Source: Proteromonas lacertae (taxonomy: Eukaryota > Sar > Bigyra > Opalinata > Proteromonadidae). Taken from it: 28,160 nucleotides of DNA. Made by a program: the position numbers and the translations under genes. The first letter of the stretch is position 1. Every line of letters begins with the position of its first letter. Of the stretch, positions 19,348 through 28,160 are shown in pieces. A model generated the notes under the pieces. It was not told where the DNA came from, searched no databases, and saw nothing but the letters and a program-made list of their open reading frames with translations. The stretch lies in the NCBI GenBank assembly GCA_002245135.1, contig NGBS01001236.1:1-28160 (forward strand). Reading direction: 5' to 3'.

Positions 19348-19849
19348 ATGCCAAGATTTACAGTATATTAACATACTAGTAATTATTTATAGATATTAAT
19401 CGTAGTACTATTGTTTGGCCTAGCTATTTGTAATGATGGAAGAGGATTTGGAGATAAATATGACTGGCATAATCTTGAAGATGGGTTAAAACTATCAAAA
19501 GAACAGAACAAAGTTGCTATGATAGTGATTCATAAATCATGGTGTGGAGCTTGTAAGAGACTTGCTCCTCAATTTGCAGAAAGTGAAGAGATATTAAATC
19601 TAAGTGCACAGTTTGTTATGATAAACGTTCAAGATGATGAAGAACCAAAAGACAAGTTATATGCTCCAGGTATGTAAAATTTATTTTAATTCGTGAATAG
19701 ATGGTGGTTATATTCCAAGAATTTTGTTTATGAAGCCTAATGGTGAAATAATATATGAGGCAAATAGTGGAAATAAAGGATACAACTATTTTCATTCATC
19801 TCCAGCTAGTATAGTGAAAGCCATGGAATATGCTCTTGCCAATTCATAG
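19348..19849 (+). CDS. TXNDC12: ER thioredoxin-like protein, TXNDC12/ERp19 type
   Basis: A small thioredoxin-fold oxidoreductase of the secretory pathway. Exons 19348-19362 (5 codons), 19393-19669 and 19701-19849; introns 30 and 31 nt; 146 aa. The first exon plus the start of the second make a signal peptide (MPRFTILIVVLLFGLAICN). The active site is W-C-G-A-C-K with cysteines near residues 56 and 59, the exact CGAC motif of ERp19. It is preceded by IHKSWCGACK and followed by APQFAES, and the cis-proline segment YIPRILF is joined across the second intron. The DDEEPKD and FGDKYDWHNLEDG segments also match. The C-terminus stops at YALANS and lacks the usual EDEL/KDEL-like ER retention tail. The protein may be secreted, or retained by a partner. 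Confidence 0.93.
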
Positions 19850-20179
19850 ATTATTATATTAATAAAAAGGTAACATAAATAATTATGTTTACATTCTTTT
19901 TTTAATAGATTTGATTAATAAATATCATACATTCATTTATTTACTGCTATAAAGAAATAATGATCAACTTATTATACATATATATCCACAATTACATAAA
20001 TATTCATAATTAAATATTTTCCCTTAAATAATTCAACAGTATCTTCATTATATGATTATTTTAGAGTTTCGGGTATTAATATATTCATGTGACAGTTTAA
20101 TAAAGTATAAAAACAAAAAATAAGAAAATTTATAGATTTGGCTTGATTTGCTTTGAAAATAAACTAAAATTACTTAACA
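19850..20179. other. AT-rich intergenic region
   Basis: About 330 bp with no ORF, RNA gene or repeat that I can support. It includes AATAAAAAGG just after the thioredoxin stop, a likely polyadenylation context, and the upstream region of the pseudokinase gene. Confidence 0.4.
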
Positions 20180-22204
20180 ATGGAAGGATTTGAATGTATA
20201 AGTGGTGAATATTTAGTATATTAGAATGATATTTAATATAAAATAGCTGATAAAAGTAATAAAGAAGAATGAGTTATCTGTTTTATTAGAAGTAAAAGAA
20301 ATAGTAAGCAATGAGTTAAAGTTTGTGAAGATTTATTGCCGAAATAATGTGAACTTGAGATGTGTAGACGATTTTGTAGAAAAGTTAGAAATATTGAGAG
20401 AAATACAAATTCCCAATGTTTTGATGTATGAAAAATACATAATTAATGAAAAATATGTTATATTGATAATGAAAAAGTATGATAATAATTTAGAAGGGTT
20501 AATGCTAAAGAAAGAGTTAAAAGAGATAGAAATAAATGAAATAATGTTAAAATTGATAAAAGCTACAAAGATATTACAAGAGAATGGTATGATATATAAC
20601 AATATCAAATTGAATAATTTACTATTGGAAGAAGATGGAGATATAATGATAGTTGATAATTTAAAGTATTTATTATTGAAGTATAGAATTGATAATATAA
20701 AAAGTGATACGGATGATATAATGTATTTAAGTCCAGAAATACTAAATAAAGAAAAAGTGAATATAAAAAGTGATGTGCGGAATATAGGAATGGTATATTA
20801 TACATTATTGACAAAAGAAAATCCATGTAAAACTAATTTATCATGTTTTTCAATAATACCAATAACTTCGTTTAGATATGAAAATAATAAAAAACTGAAT
20901 CAATCATACAATAATATTTTATCTAAATTACTCACAGTGGATGAAAAAAATCGAATGACAATTGATGAATTACTGTTCCAAATAAATATGATTTATTTGA
21001 TGGAATTATTGGTAGAAGAGGAAAAAGAAAAAGCAAATGAATTAATGAAAGAAATGACAAATAATAATTCTCATAAAGATAATTGTGAAATGTATGAGAT
21101 GATAGGAGATTATTATTATGATAATGTATATTTGAATTATTTATTGAATGATTAGGAAGATTATGTAGAAGCGCATTCATGTTATAAAAACGGATTAAAA
21201 TATGCTATGACATATAATGAAAAAGAATTCTTTTATAATAGTTTAGGATGTTGTTATACTGATATGGTATAAATATGTAATAAATAATATTGAATAGAAA
21301 CATTACAATAAAGCAATAACATGTTTTAAAAAAGCTTTGCTATTTTGTTCACCAAAAGAAAATAGTGATAAATTTAATATTTTAAATAATGGAAATATTA
21401 TAAATAATGGAAATAACGTTGGTTTTCCAATTATATGTACATTTGTTTCAAAAAACTATTTATCAAAAGATGTAAAATCATATTCAAGTAAAGAAATGAA
21501 TTATTATAGTATAGGAGAATGTTACAGGAGGATGGTATACTCTAAATATCAATAACTGGTAATAGAATCATTATGCAAATGCAGTTTCTTATTACAAAAT
21601 CGCATTGAAATATTCTATATCAGATGAAAATAAAGAAAAAAATAATAGAATGGTAGGAGATAGCTATTATGAATTGGTATGCATATTATTCTAATTGTTA
21701 CTAGAAGGATTATGAAAAAGCAATTCCTTACTTTTTAAAAGCAATAAAATATCCTTCATCATACGAATATAGAGGATTCAGTTGTAATAGTTTAGGTTGT
21801 TGTTATTATAATTTAGTATATTCATTAATATTAAGCTAAATAGAAAAATTATAATGAAGCAGCAAAATATCATCAAATGTCTTTAGAATGTTCATATAAT
21901 GAAAATGATAAATACAACGAAGCCATAAATGTAGCAAATTGTTATTTAATGTTGGGAGATGAAGAAAAGACAATTCACTATTTAAATGAAATAAAAGAAG
22001 ATATATGCGATGATTATACAAAATATTTGTATAATAAAGCAATGGGAAACTATTTTCTTCTTATTGTATTAATTCCTTTCTAATATATTTTGTAAATAGA
22101 AAGAAAAAGAAAAGAGCATTGATTATTTGGAAAAATCCTTAAAATATGCTAGTTATGATTATGAAGTTGAAGATATTAATTCATTATTAAAAGAATTGAA
22201 TTAA
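20180..22204 (+). CDS. Pseudokinase fused to a TPR array, eight exons
   Basis: Exons 20180-20215, 20247-21125, 21156-21266, 21298-21534, 21566-21676, 21705-21815, 21844-22065 and 22100-22204 give 603 aa, all phase-0 junctions. Residues about 12-285 follow the protein kinase fold: VKIYCRN strand, helix C, ILIMKKYDNNLEGLM hinge, the catalytic loop position as YNNIKLNNLL (HRD replaced by Y-N-N), DNL in place of DFG, and SPE in place of APE. The catalytic Asp is missing, so it is probably inactive. Residues about 290-600 are TPR/Sel1-like repeats with a G-x-x-Y signature and KDYEKAIPYFLKAIKYP. Exons of 111 nt (37 codons) occur three times and 222 nt (twice 37) once. Each intron falls just before the K/N-x-Y-x-x-A start of a repeat. 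Exon 4 carries an extra 42-residue Asn-rich insert. A scaffolding role is inference. Confidence 0.88.
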
Positions 22205-22365
22205 AGAAGTTAATATTCTTCCATAATTACACCATTTTACTATAAAGATATTCTATATTGCAATTTTAACACAGTTATGTTAATAATGAGAATGTGTATG
22301 AAAATGTGTATGAATAATACCAACATAACAATACTTATATAGAACATTAATAAATATCCTTCTTT
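22205..22365. other. Convergent intergenic gap
   Basis: About 160 bp between the ends of two converging genes. The 3' ends probably lie close together. Nothing else is visible. Confidence 0.4.
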
Positions 22366-23514
22366 TTAATGGATTTGGTTAATATAGCAGCATAAATCAT
22401 TCTATATCAATAATAATAATAAAATCATACAAATGTAACAATTTTATTAAGTGCAACACATGCATAATGATCAAATATACCTTTTATTTCTAATACTGAT
22501 TTACCAGAGACAAGATTGATAAGCTGTTGTCTTTCTTGTATATTTAAATTATTATGAATCATTCCTAAATAATCCTATCAAATATAAATTATTATTACCA
22601 TAAACCATACATTAATAACAGTTTGAAGAGTGAATATATCTGGATATCTAGTTATAAATGATTTTGTAGCTGATTTTATTATTTCAGTATTAAAACAATC
22701 ATAATTTGAAGATATACCAAAGAATAACATCGTTACATTACCATCAATTGGTTTAAATGATTGAATATAATTTATAATTGTATTATAAACAGGCAAAGTA
22801 AGAGGAACTGGATATGTATAATCAAAATTGATTAATATTATCCCAATTCTGTTATGAAGTTCAGTTTTACAATCTTCAAACATATATTTAAGTATTCTAT
22901 TTATATATATAATAAATGATTCATATTATGTATATACTGATAAGTATCATTACCATGAAGTTGAGAAATTGAATCTAACTCTAAACCATAGTATTTTGCT
23001 TGCAGTTTTGCACATAGCACTTTCACTAATAAATGTTTACCTGAATGAATTGGTCCTGATATTAAATATTTACTATCGTTTTCAGTAAACGTATGATTAC
23101 ATATATTATAACATATTTTATCAAATTCAGCTTTTATTTCTTCTAATCCATATATATCACTATATCTCAATGGTTTTGGATCTTCCATTTTTAGAAATGA
23201 TCGAAGTGGTGAAGGATTTGGTGTGTGTATAGGTGAACGATCAATCGCTCTAGTTGTGTATGTCTGAATAGAACGATATCCTTCACTTTTCAACTTCTCA
23301 GCTTTTGTTAAAGAGTAATCACACAACGATTGAGGATAAGAACGAGCAGTCTCTGGTAACTCTATTTAAAACATAGATGTGTTAAAATACGTTTACAGTA
23401 TAATAGATATTGATTAGATGCTTTAACATACAAATCGTAAGCATAATGTGGATTACTGTTTGCAACTGAATCAGCTTGCTTCTGTGAATTCTGAGCTTCA
23501 TTAAAAAGATTCAT
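22366..23514 (-). CDS. MIT-domain AAA protein, VPS4-like with degraded ATPase motifs
   Basis: Exons 23514-23391, 23361-22938, 22896-22611, 22574-22431 and a short last exon about 22401-22366; introns 29, 41, 36 and 29 nt; about 337 aa. The N-terminal about 75 residues form an MIT domain (AYDLYVKASNQYLLYCKQ then SLTKAEKLKSEGYRS), which in VPS4 and spastin binds ESCRT-III tails. PLRYSDIYGLEEIKAEFDK is the AAA lead-in. Walker A is GPIHSGKH (residues about 144-151), with His instead of Ser/Thr. Walker B reads IILINFDY, without the D-E pair. The arginine-finger position holds ATKSFITRY instead of an R-R-x-F. The fold continues to a G-K-S-V-L-E-I-K-G-I helix like the GYSGADI region. It is thus probably a non-hydrolysing VPS4 relative, perhaps a regulator of ESCRT disassembly. 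The final exon is uncertain. Confidence 0.75.
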
Positions 23515-23696
23515 TTTTCACTAACAAAAGTATTTACAGTAGTTATTACACAACAACAGAAACACTACCTTCTAATCATTTAATACACCCAAAGACACAG
23601 TTGATAAACAGTTAAAATTAAACTTAATTAATTAATACGAAAACTAACTAATTATTACTCATTTTCTCTTTAAAACTACTAAACGATTGATTTGTA
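23515..23696. other. Intergenic gap upstream of the VPS4-like gene
   Basis: About 180 bp, AT-rich. It holds the promoter of the VPS4-like gene and the 3' end of the IQ-motif gene. No further feature is seen. Confidence 0.35.
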
Positions 23697-26600
23697 TTAA
23701 AATAAAGACCTTCTGACACTTCTATGAGATGCAACAGAACTACTAGCAGATGAATGTCTCTTTTTACTAGAAGATTTTGGAGGAGTAGGTTTAATTACTC
23801 TTCTATTATTACTATAACTCCTTCTATGTTGTGCTGATGAATATTTTTCTATATCATCATCAGGATCAGGTTCAGGTGTGAATATGTGAGTATATCTGAA
23901 TAATTGTGGTTGTTGAGGAGGTTTGGGTGGAGGTTTGGGTATAGGCTTGAACGAAGAATTATTTTCATTATTTCCATTATCTTCTTCTTCTTCTTCTTCT
24001 TCCACTGATGGTGTTTTAACTTTTTCTTTTTCTATTATTTTCTTTTTTAATGATTCTAATTGTGATTTTAATTCTTTAATTTCTTTATTCTGTTCCTCAA
24101 TTCTATCTTCATATAGTTTATTATTATTATTATTATCACAATTTAAACTATTAATTTCATTCTCTAGTTGTTGAGGTGATATATATTTAATATTATGACA
24201 TTTCAATATTCTATTCGTATGAATCAAATAATTCATCGATTTATGCAACTTTGGTTTTGTATTCTGTAAAGTAACAGTTGACTCTTTGATTATTTTCTTA
24301 TACTGATATATTCTATTCATATTCACTTTATATTTATATTCTATTCTATTAATAAACCACTTTTGTATTACTCTAACTTGATATTCATAGTTTTTATATT
24401 TCATCAACAATTCATTCATTTTTATATTATTTTCATCACTGTAGTTATTATTTAATGAATATTCAGTTGGTTCAAAAACAAATAATTCTTTCATTCTTAC
24501 CAAAATCATAGATTTTAATATATTCTTCATAAACGTACCATTACTGTTCATTCTATTTAACTTAGCAGTAAACATTTCAATTGACATTCTTTCTTTTAAT
24601 GTAGAAAGTGTTTGATTGAATATTTGTAGGAATTTAGATGGAGTTATAATTGAAGATATAATCTGCATATATTCATTATTGCTATTACTACTAGTATCAA
24701 AATTGGAAGGAATAAAGATATTAAATGATAATTGAGGGATATAAACTAAAATACAATTAGAAGAGATTGAATGAAATAACTTTAAGAATTTACTTACTTC
24801 TATTTTTGATATATTATTATTAGAATTATCAGATGTAACAGTTGATGATGAAATAGAAGTAATTGATTCTGTAGATAAAGTGGTAGATGAATTTCTGTTA
24901 TGATCATTATAAGTTAATATATAATTACTCTCTGGCGGTTCATATATTGGATTTTCCACCATTGGACCAATAATCTGTTTCTCCACTAACAATAATGATA
25001 ATACAAATAACTGATTCCATTTTACGAATATATTTAAATATAATTTACAGATTATTTCTATTGAATAGTTTGTGATTAATTTATTGGATAAAATATATAT
25101 CCCATATTCTCTATCTTTTAATTGGTTAATTGTTTGATTGATTATTGGATTGGTTGGTGAAATTATCGAATCATCAATTAGTAAAACGGCTAAATTATTA
25201 TTATTATGTAATTGTGCTTCTGGAATTATATATGTTAAAGTTGTTCTGATCTTGTAATAATTCATTTTGTTATTTTGATTAGTATTGAATCTCGTTGGTA
25301 TTTTAACATTCAAAATACAATAAAATACACCTAATACATACACTGAAATATGTATTTCTTCGTATAAGTTCTTACTTTCATTATTAATAGTATAATGAAT
25401 AGGAAATCTTACTGGAAAATCCCACATGTAAAATATATCATAATTCTGTTCTGTAACGGTAATATTACTGGTAACATTTTCAAAAAGAAATGAAATCATT
25501 GATCCACACTTATAATCGATATTTATATGATTGTTATTAATATATTCATATATTTCAGCTAAAAACACTTTTTGATGGAATGAACAAGTCCAGATGTCGA
25601 TTAATCCTTCTATTAAAATAAAATAAAATTTTATACTTGTAAATTTCTTGTTTGGAATACAATAACACTGAAAATATATCCGATCTTTTGGATTTCTTTG
25701 TTTAATAACATTCATTTTATTATTAATATTATATATATCTTGATTTAAAGCAGCTTTTTGCATATATTTTAATTCATTTAATAAAATTAAAATGTGTTTT
25801 AATTTCTTAAAATATAATCTGTCTTTTTTACCTCTGTAATGTTTTTGTATAAATAATATCACTTTCTCTTTTGTTTTTATATCTATTCCATCATATACTC
25901 TATCACAGATAATATCATTTTTCTATTATTTCTTTACATATATTCGTTATATTTTGTTTTTTATTACTGTATTTTGAATGTATAAATTTCTGTATTTTTA
26001 TTGCATTTGCATGTATTATTTTGTATTTATGTTTATTAATATACATTCTGATAATTGATTGAATAACAACAATACTCTTTTTTATTTTCAAATACTTTTT
26101 TTCTATTTATATATCCTCTAACATTCTTTTGTATAATTGTTATACTATTAGTTTTGTTATTCATACTCTTCTTCATTCATATTCTTTATCATATTATATT
26201 CTTTCCTTTGTTTTATCCCTCTGTAATGCTTAGAAAACCCATAATTGAACCATTTTCATCATTTCTATTCGTTTATTATACTCTTTCTCACTTTCCTACC
26301 TATGAAATGTTTAGATAAAAAACAATTGAATCATTTTCAATATTTCCATTCTTTTTCTAAAAAATCTTCTTATTTTTCTACCTCGGTAATGCTTTGATAA
26401 AAATAACTGAATCTTTACTTTCTCTTTATTCAACTTCCTTCTACTTTTCTCTTTCTTCTTCTTTATTCTATCGTTAATAATCTGTTCCAATGATTTAATA
26501 TGATATTTATGAATTCTATAAACTTTTTGAATTAGTTTTACTGCAATTATCATTTCTACACTTACATTTAGTATTTCTGCTGTTGGTCTGAAACTAATTA

Positions 26601-26744
26601 AAGACTTCACTTTCATCTTGAGGCTCAGGAATTTGAGTTGGTAATTGGTGTAATTGCATTCCTTTCAATTTCTTCTAATTCTTTTCGTCTTATTTCTCTT
26701 TGTTTTCTCTTTTCAGTTGTTTCAATATCATATTTGCTAAACAT
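23697..26744 (-). CDS. Large IQ-motif protein with coiled coil and basic Ser-rich tail
   Basis: The gene starts at ATG 26744 (FSKYDIETTEKRKQREIRR, with an in-frame TAA just before) and ends at TAA 23697. The 5' third has at least six IQ-like repeats: IQLFLSKHYRGRKIRRFF, LFFSKHFIGRKVRK, VQLWFSKHYRGIKQRKEY, IIQKNVRGYINRKKY and ILFIQKHYRGKKDRLYF are the clearest. IQ motifs bind calmodulin or myosin-type light chains. This part needs about five frame changes. From 25862 a single 721-codon frame follows. It has a central unrecognised region, a coiled coil near its residue 590 (EEQNKEIKELKSQLESLKKK), a poly-Glu and Pro-rich stretch, and a Ser/Arg-rich C-terminus. At least one 27-nt intron (25636-25610, GTATAA...AATAG) is hidden in this frame because it lacks stops. 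Function is unknown; a cytoskeletal or ciliary role would be usual for IQ-repeat proteins. Confidence 0.6.
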
Positions 26745-26950
26745 TTACGAAAACTATTTTTAATATATATATATATATAAATATACAATGCTTGTATTGC
26801 TATTATTGCTATTATTAAATTTATTATTTCTATAAGCTATATAAATCTGCTTTGCTAAATGTTGTTTTAATTTCAGTCTTTTCTTTTGATAATATTCTTT
26901 ATACTTATGTTGTATTATTGAAGCTGATATATTATCATGTTTTACTTTCT
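26745..26950 (-). other. Further IQ-like coding stretch between the IQ and chromodomain genes
   Basis: On the minus strand, about 26940-26800 reads DNISASIIQHKYKEYYQKKR then LAKQIYIAYRNNKFNNSNN, again IQ-like and basic. It is followed by a plausible intron from about 26797 to 26765 (GTATATTTATAT...AATAG). No ATG opens this frame. It could be a 5' exon of the IQ gene, or a C-terminal extension of the chromodomain protein reached through one base change in the A-run at its end. Confidence 0.35.
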
Positions 26951-27410
26951 TTATTTTTTCTTTCTTCTTCTTCCTCTACAACTTTCATTGAGGTGTAATT
27001 GGTCTTGATATTGACAATCGTGGATTTGATGAGGTGAAGGCATTATTGATCTTCTGAATTGATTGACTGGTGTAGCTAATAGTTTGTGACTCTCTTCGTA
27101 TTCTATAACCATATTTGTATACATTGACAATAATCTTGGTCTGGAATACCATTCATCACTATCTGAATTGGTATCCTTCCAATGTACTTTATAGTTAATC
27201 AAACCTGATGGTTCTACTCTTCTATCTACTATTTTTTCGATTTCATCATCGTCATCTTCGTCATCATCATCTAGCACTTTTTCATCATCTGAATATGTTA
27301 TTTCTATATTTTGTGTGTTTTACTTCCTTCATCTTCAACATCATCATCTCTATAAGTAATAATATACAAATATACAAATTGTATAAATCATCATCATCAT
27401 CATCACTCAT
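26951..27410 (-). CDS. Small chromodomain protein
   Basis: Exons 27410-27376, 27349-27324 and 27303-26951 give 137 aa; introns 26 nt and only 20 nt (GTAAAACACA...ATATAG). The N-terminus is almost all Asp/Glu. Residues about 45-95 form a chromodomain: EIEKIVDRRVEPSGLINYKV, then HWKDTNSDSDEWYSRPRLL and VIEYEES. The aromatic positions (Y in NYKV, W in HWK, W in EWY) fit a methyl-lysine reader of the HP1/Polycomb/CDY type, though only one chromodomain and no chromoshadow domain is present. The C-terminus is basic (CRGRRRKKK), possibly nuclear localisation. The 20-nt intron was inferred because it alone keeps the frame into the chromodomain. Confidence 0.75.
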
Positions 27411-27490
27411 TTTAAAATTCTATTGACTAGAATAAATTTAATTTAAAAAAATAACCGCAAGCTTTCTTCAAGCCATCCGTTTTTGAAAGA
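27411..27490. promoter_or_regulatory. 80-bp divergent promoter gap
   Basis: Starts at 27410 (minus) and 27491 (plus) leave 80 bp of AT-rich DNA for two promoters. It contains one GC-richer word near 27454 (CCGCAAGC). No known element is recognised. Confidence 0.3.
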
Positions 27491-28160
27491 ATGACAGATC
27501 AAAATGTACCAGGTTGTGAACAACAAGAACTTGATAGAGTTAGACCTATCTTCGAAAAAGAACTAGTGGAAGGTTTAGTAGATGTTGAAAAACTTGAATC
27601 AATAATTAGAGAATGTGGTATTCAACTTACATCAAAGTACTTGCAAATACATAGATCCTATCAAAGAACAGAAAAAAGAAGAATACGAAAAAGAACAACA
27701 AAGATTAAAGAAGAAGCTGAATTGAAAGAAAAAATGGAAAAGGAAGAAGAAGAAAGAAAAGCAGCAGAAGATGCTGCAAATGGTGTAAAAGGTAAAAAAA
27801 GAGTGTCAAAAAAACCTTCTCCAAGACAGAAGAAAGAAGATGATAAAAGCAAAAACAAAGGTAAGAAAGGCAAGAATGTAGAGCCAGAAGAACCTGAAAA
27901 ACCAACATTTGGAGTAGTATTCGACGAATTTGCTCAATTATACTCCCAAATACTGTGCTCCGAATTTCAATGGTAATAGACTTAGAACAATATGTAGACA
28001 AGGTAACTTAGAAAAATAGATGAATTAATTGGAAGAGGTTGTAATCCAGAAGGACATGACGGTTATGGTTGTAATTGTATTCATGTAGTGAGTGAATACA
28101 ACCAAGTCGCAGTATTACAACACTTACTGCAAGCATTCGAGAATTAAAATAAATGCAACA
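27491..28160 (+). CDS. Coiled-coil and ankyrin-repeat protein, IQANK1-like, cut by the window edge
   Basis: Starts at ATG 27491 and runs off the right edge. The N-terminus (MTDQNVPGCEQQELDRVRPI, then LESIIRECGIQ) leads into a Lys/Glu coil (EEYEKEQQRLK then EKMEKEEEERKAAEDAANG) and a Lys-rich segment. Then comes PTFGVVFDEFAQLYSQ, and ankyrin-like repeats with LRTICRQGNLEKIDELIGRG and GCNCIHVVSEYNQVAVLQHL. This order resembles IQ and ankyrin-repeat proteins of the IQANK1 type, known to me from animals, chytrids and ciliates. About five frame changes are needed between 27640 and 28150, several in A-runs. The annotated single frame ends at 27978. Confidence 0.55.

Noticed and set aside
1-28160. 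CRISPR arrays, prokaryotic operons, retroelements or virus-derived elements
   Set aside because: No regularly spaced repeats, no ribosome-binding sites, and no reverse transcriptase, integrase or capsid motifs were seen; the short spliceosomal introns mark nuclear eukaryotic DNA.

Overview
This is AT-rich nuclear DNA from a small-genome eukaryote. Nearly every gene is broken by very short spliceosomal introns, mostly 25-45 nt, with a GTAT... donor and a ...(A)TAG acceptor. Genes lie 50-300 bp apart on both strands, often as divergent pairs. The ERp19/TXNDC12-like thioredoxin, the DDX46/Prp5 helicase, the exocyst Sec8 and a possible augmin HAUS2 subunit suggest an opisthokont, perhaps a reduced animal or animal relative. 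The species cannot be named from the sequence.

Layout. 1-4.1 kb: an unrecognised ORF, a small secreted Cys-rich DUF4787-like gene on the minus strand, and the exocyst subunit Sec8/EXOC4. 4.1-11.2 kb: two same-strand paralogues with an unusual architecture (BTB, acidic linker, Ig-like PIG repeat, SPRY-like end). The gap between them holds a dead Tigger/pogo transposon, a 639-bp foldback element inserted in it, a half copy of that element and a decayed minus-strand coding stretch. 11.3-14.0 kb: a whole hAT transposon with 8-bp target duplications and one apparent nonsense codon. 14.1-16.9 kb (minus): DDX46/Prp5. 17.2-18.5 kb: an intronless MFS transporter. 18.6-19.8 kb: a HAUS2-like gene and a TXNDC12-like gene, divergent from a 63-bp gap. 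20.2-22.2 kb: a pseudokinase joined to a TPR array with one repeat per exon. 22.4-23.5 kb (minus): an MIT plus AAA protein resembling VPS4 but with degraded ATPase motifs. 23.7-26.9 kb (minus): a large IQ-motif protein. 27.0-27.4 kb (minus): a chromodomain protein. 27.5 kb to the end: an ankyrin/coiled-coil protein similar to IQANK1, cut by the window edge.

The genes do not form one pathway. They are a mixed set: secretion (exocyst, ER thioredoxin), ESCRT-like, splicing, spindle, chromatin and transport. The most novel-looking items are the BTB-PIG-SPRY-like pair, the pseudokinase-TPR gene with its 37-codon exons, the inactive VPS4-like protein and the nested foldback element. Three patches (about 1.18-1.68, 25.9-26.7 and 27.6-28.15 kb) need several frame changes to follow clear homology or repeats. 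They look like consensus errors in homopolymers, though real decay cannot be excluded. All gene models come from reading splice signals and frames by eye; no search was run.
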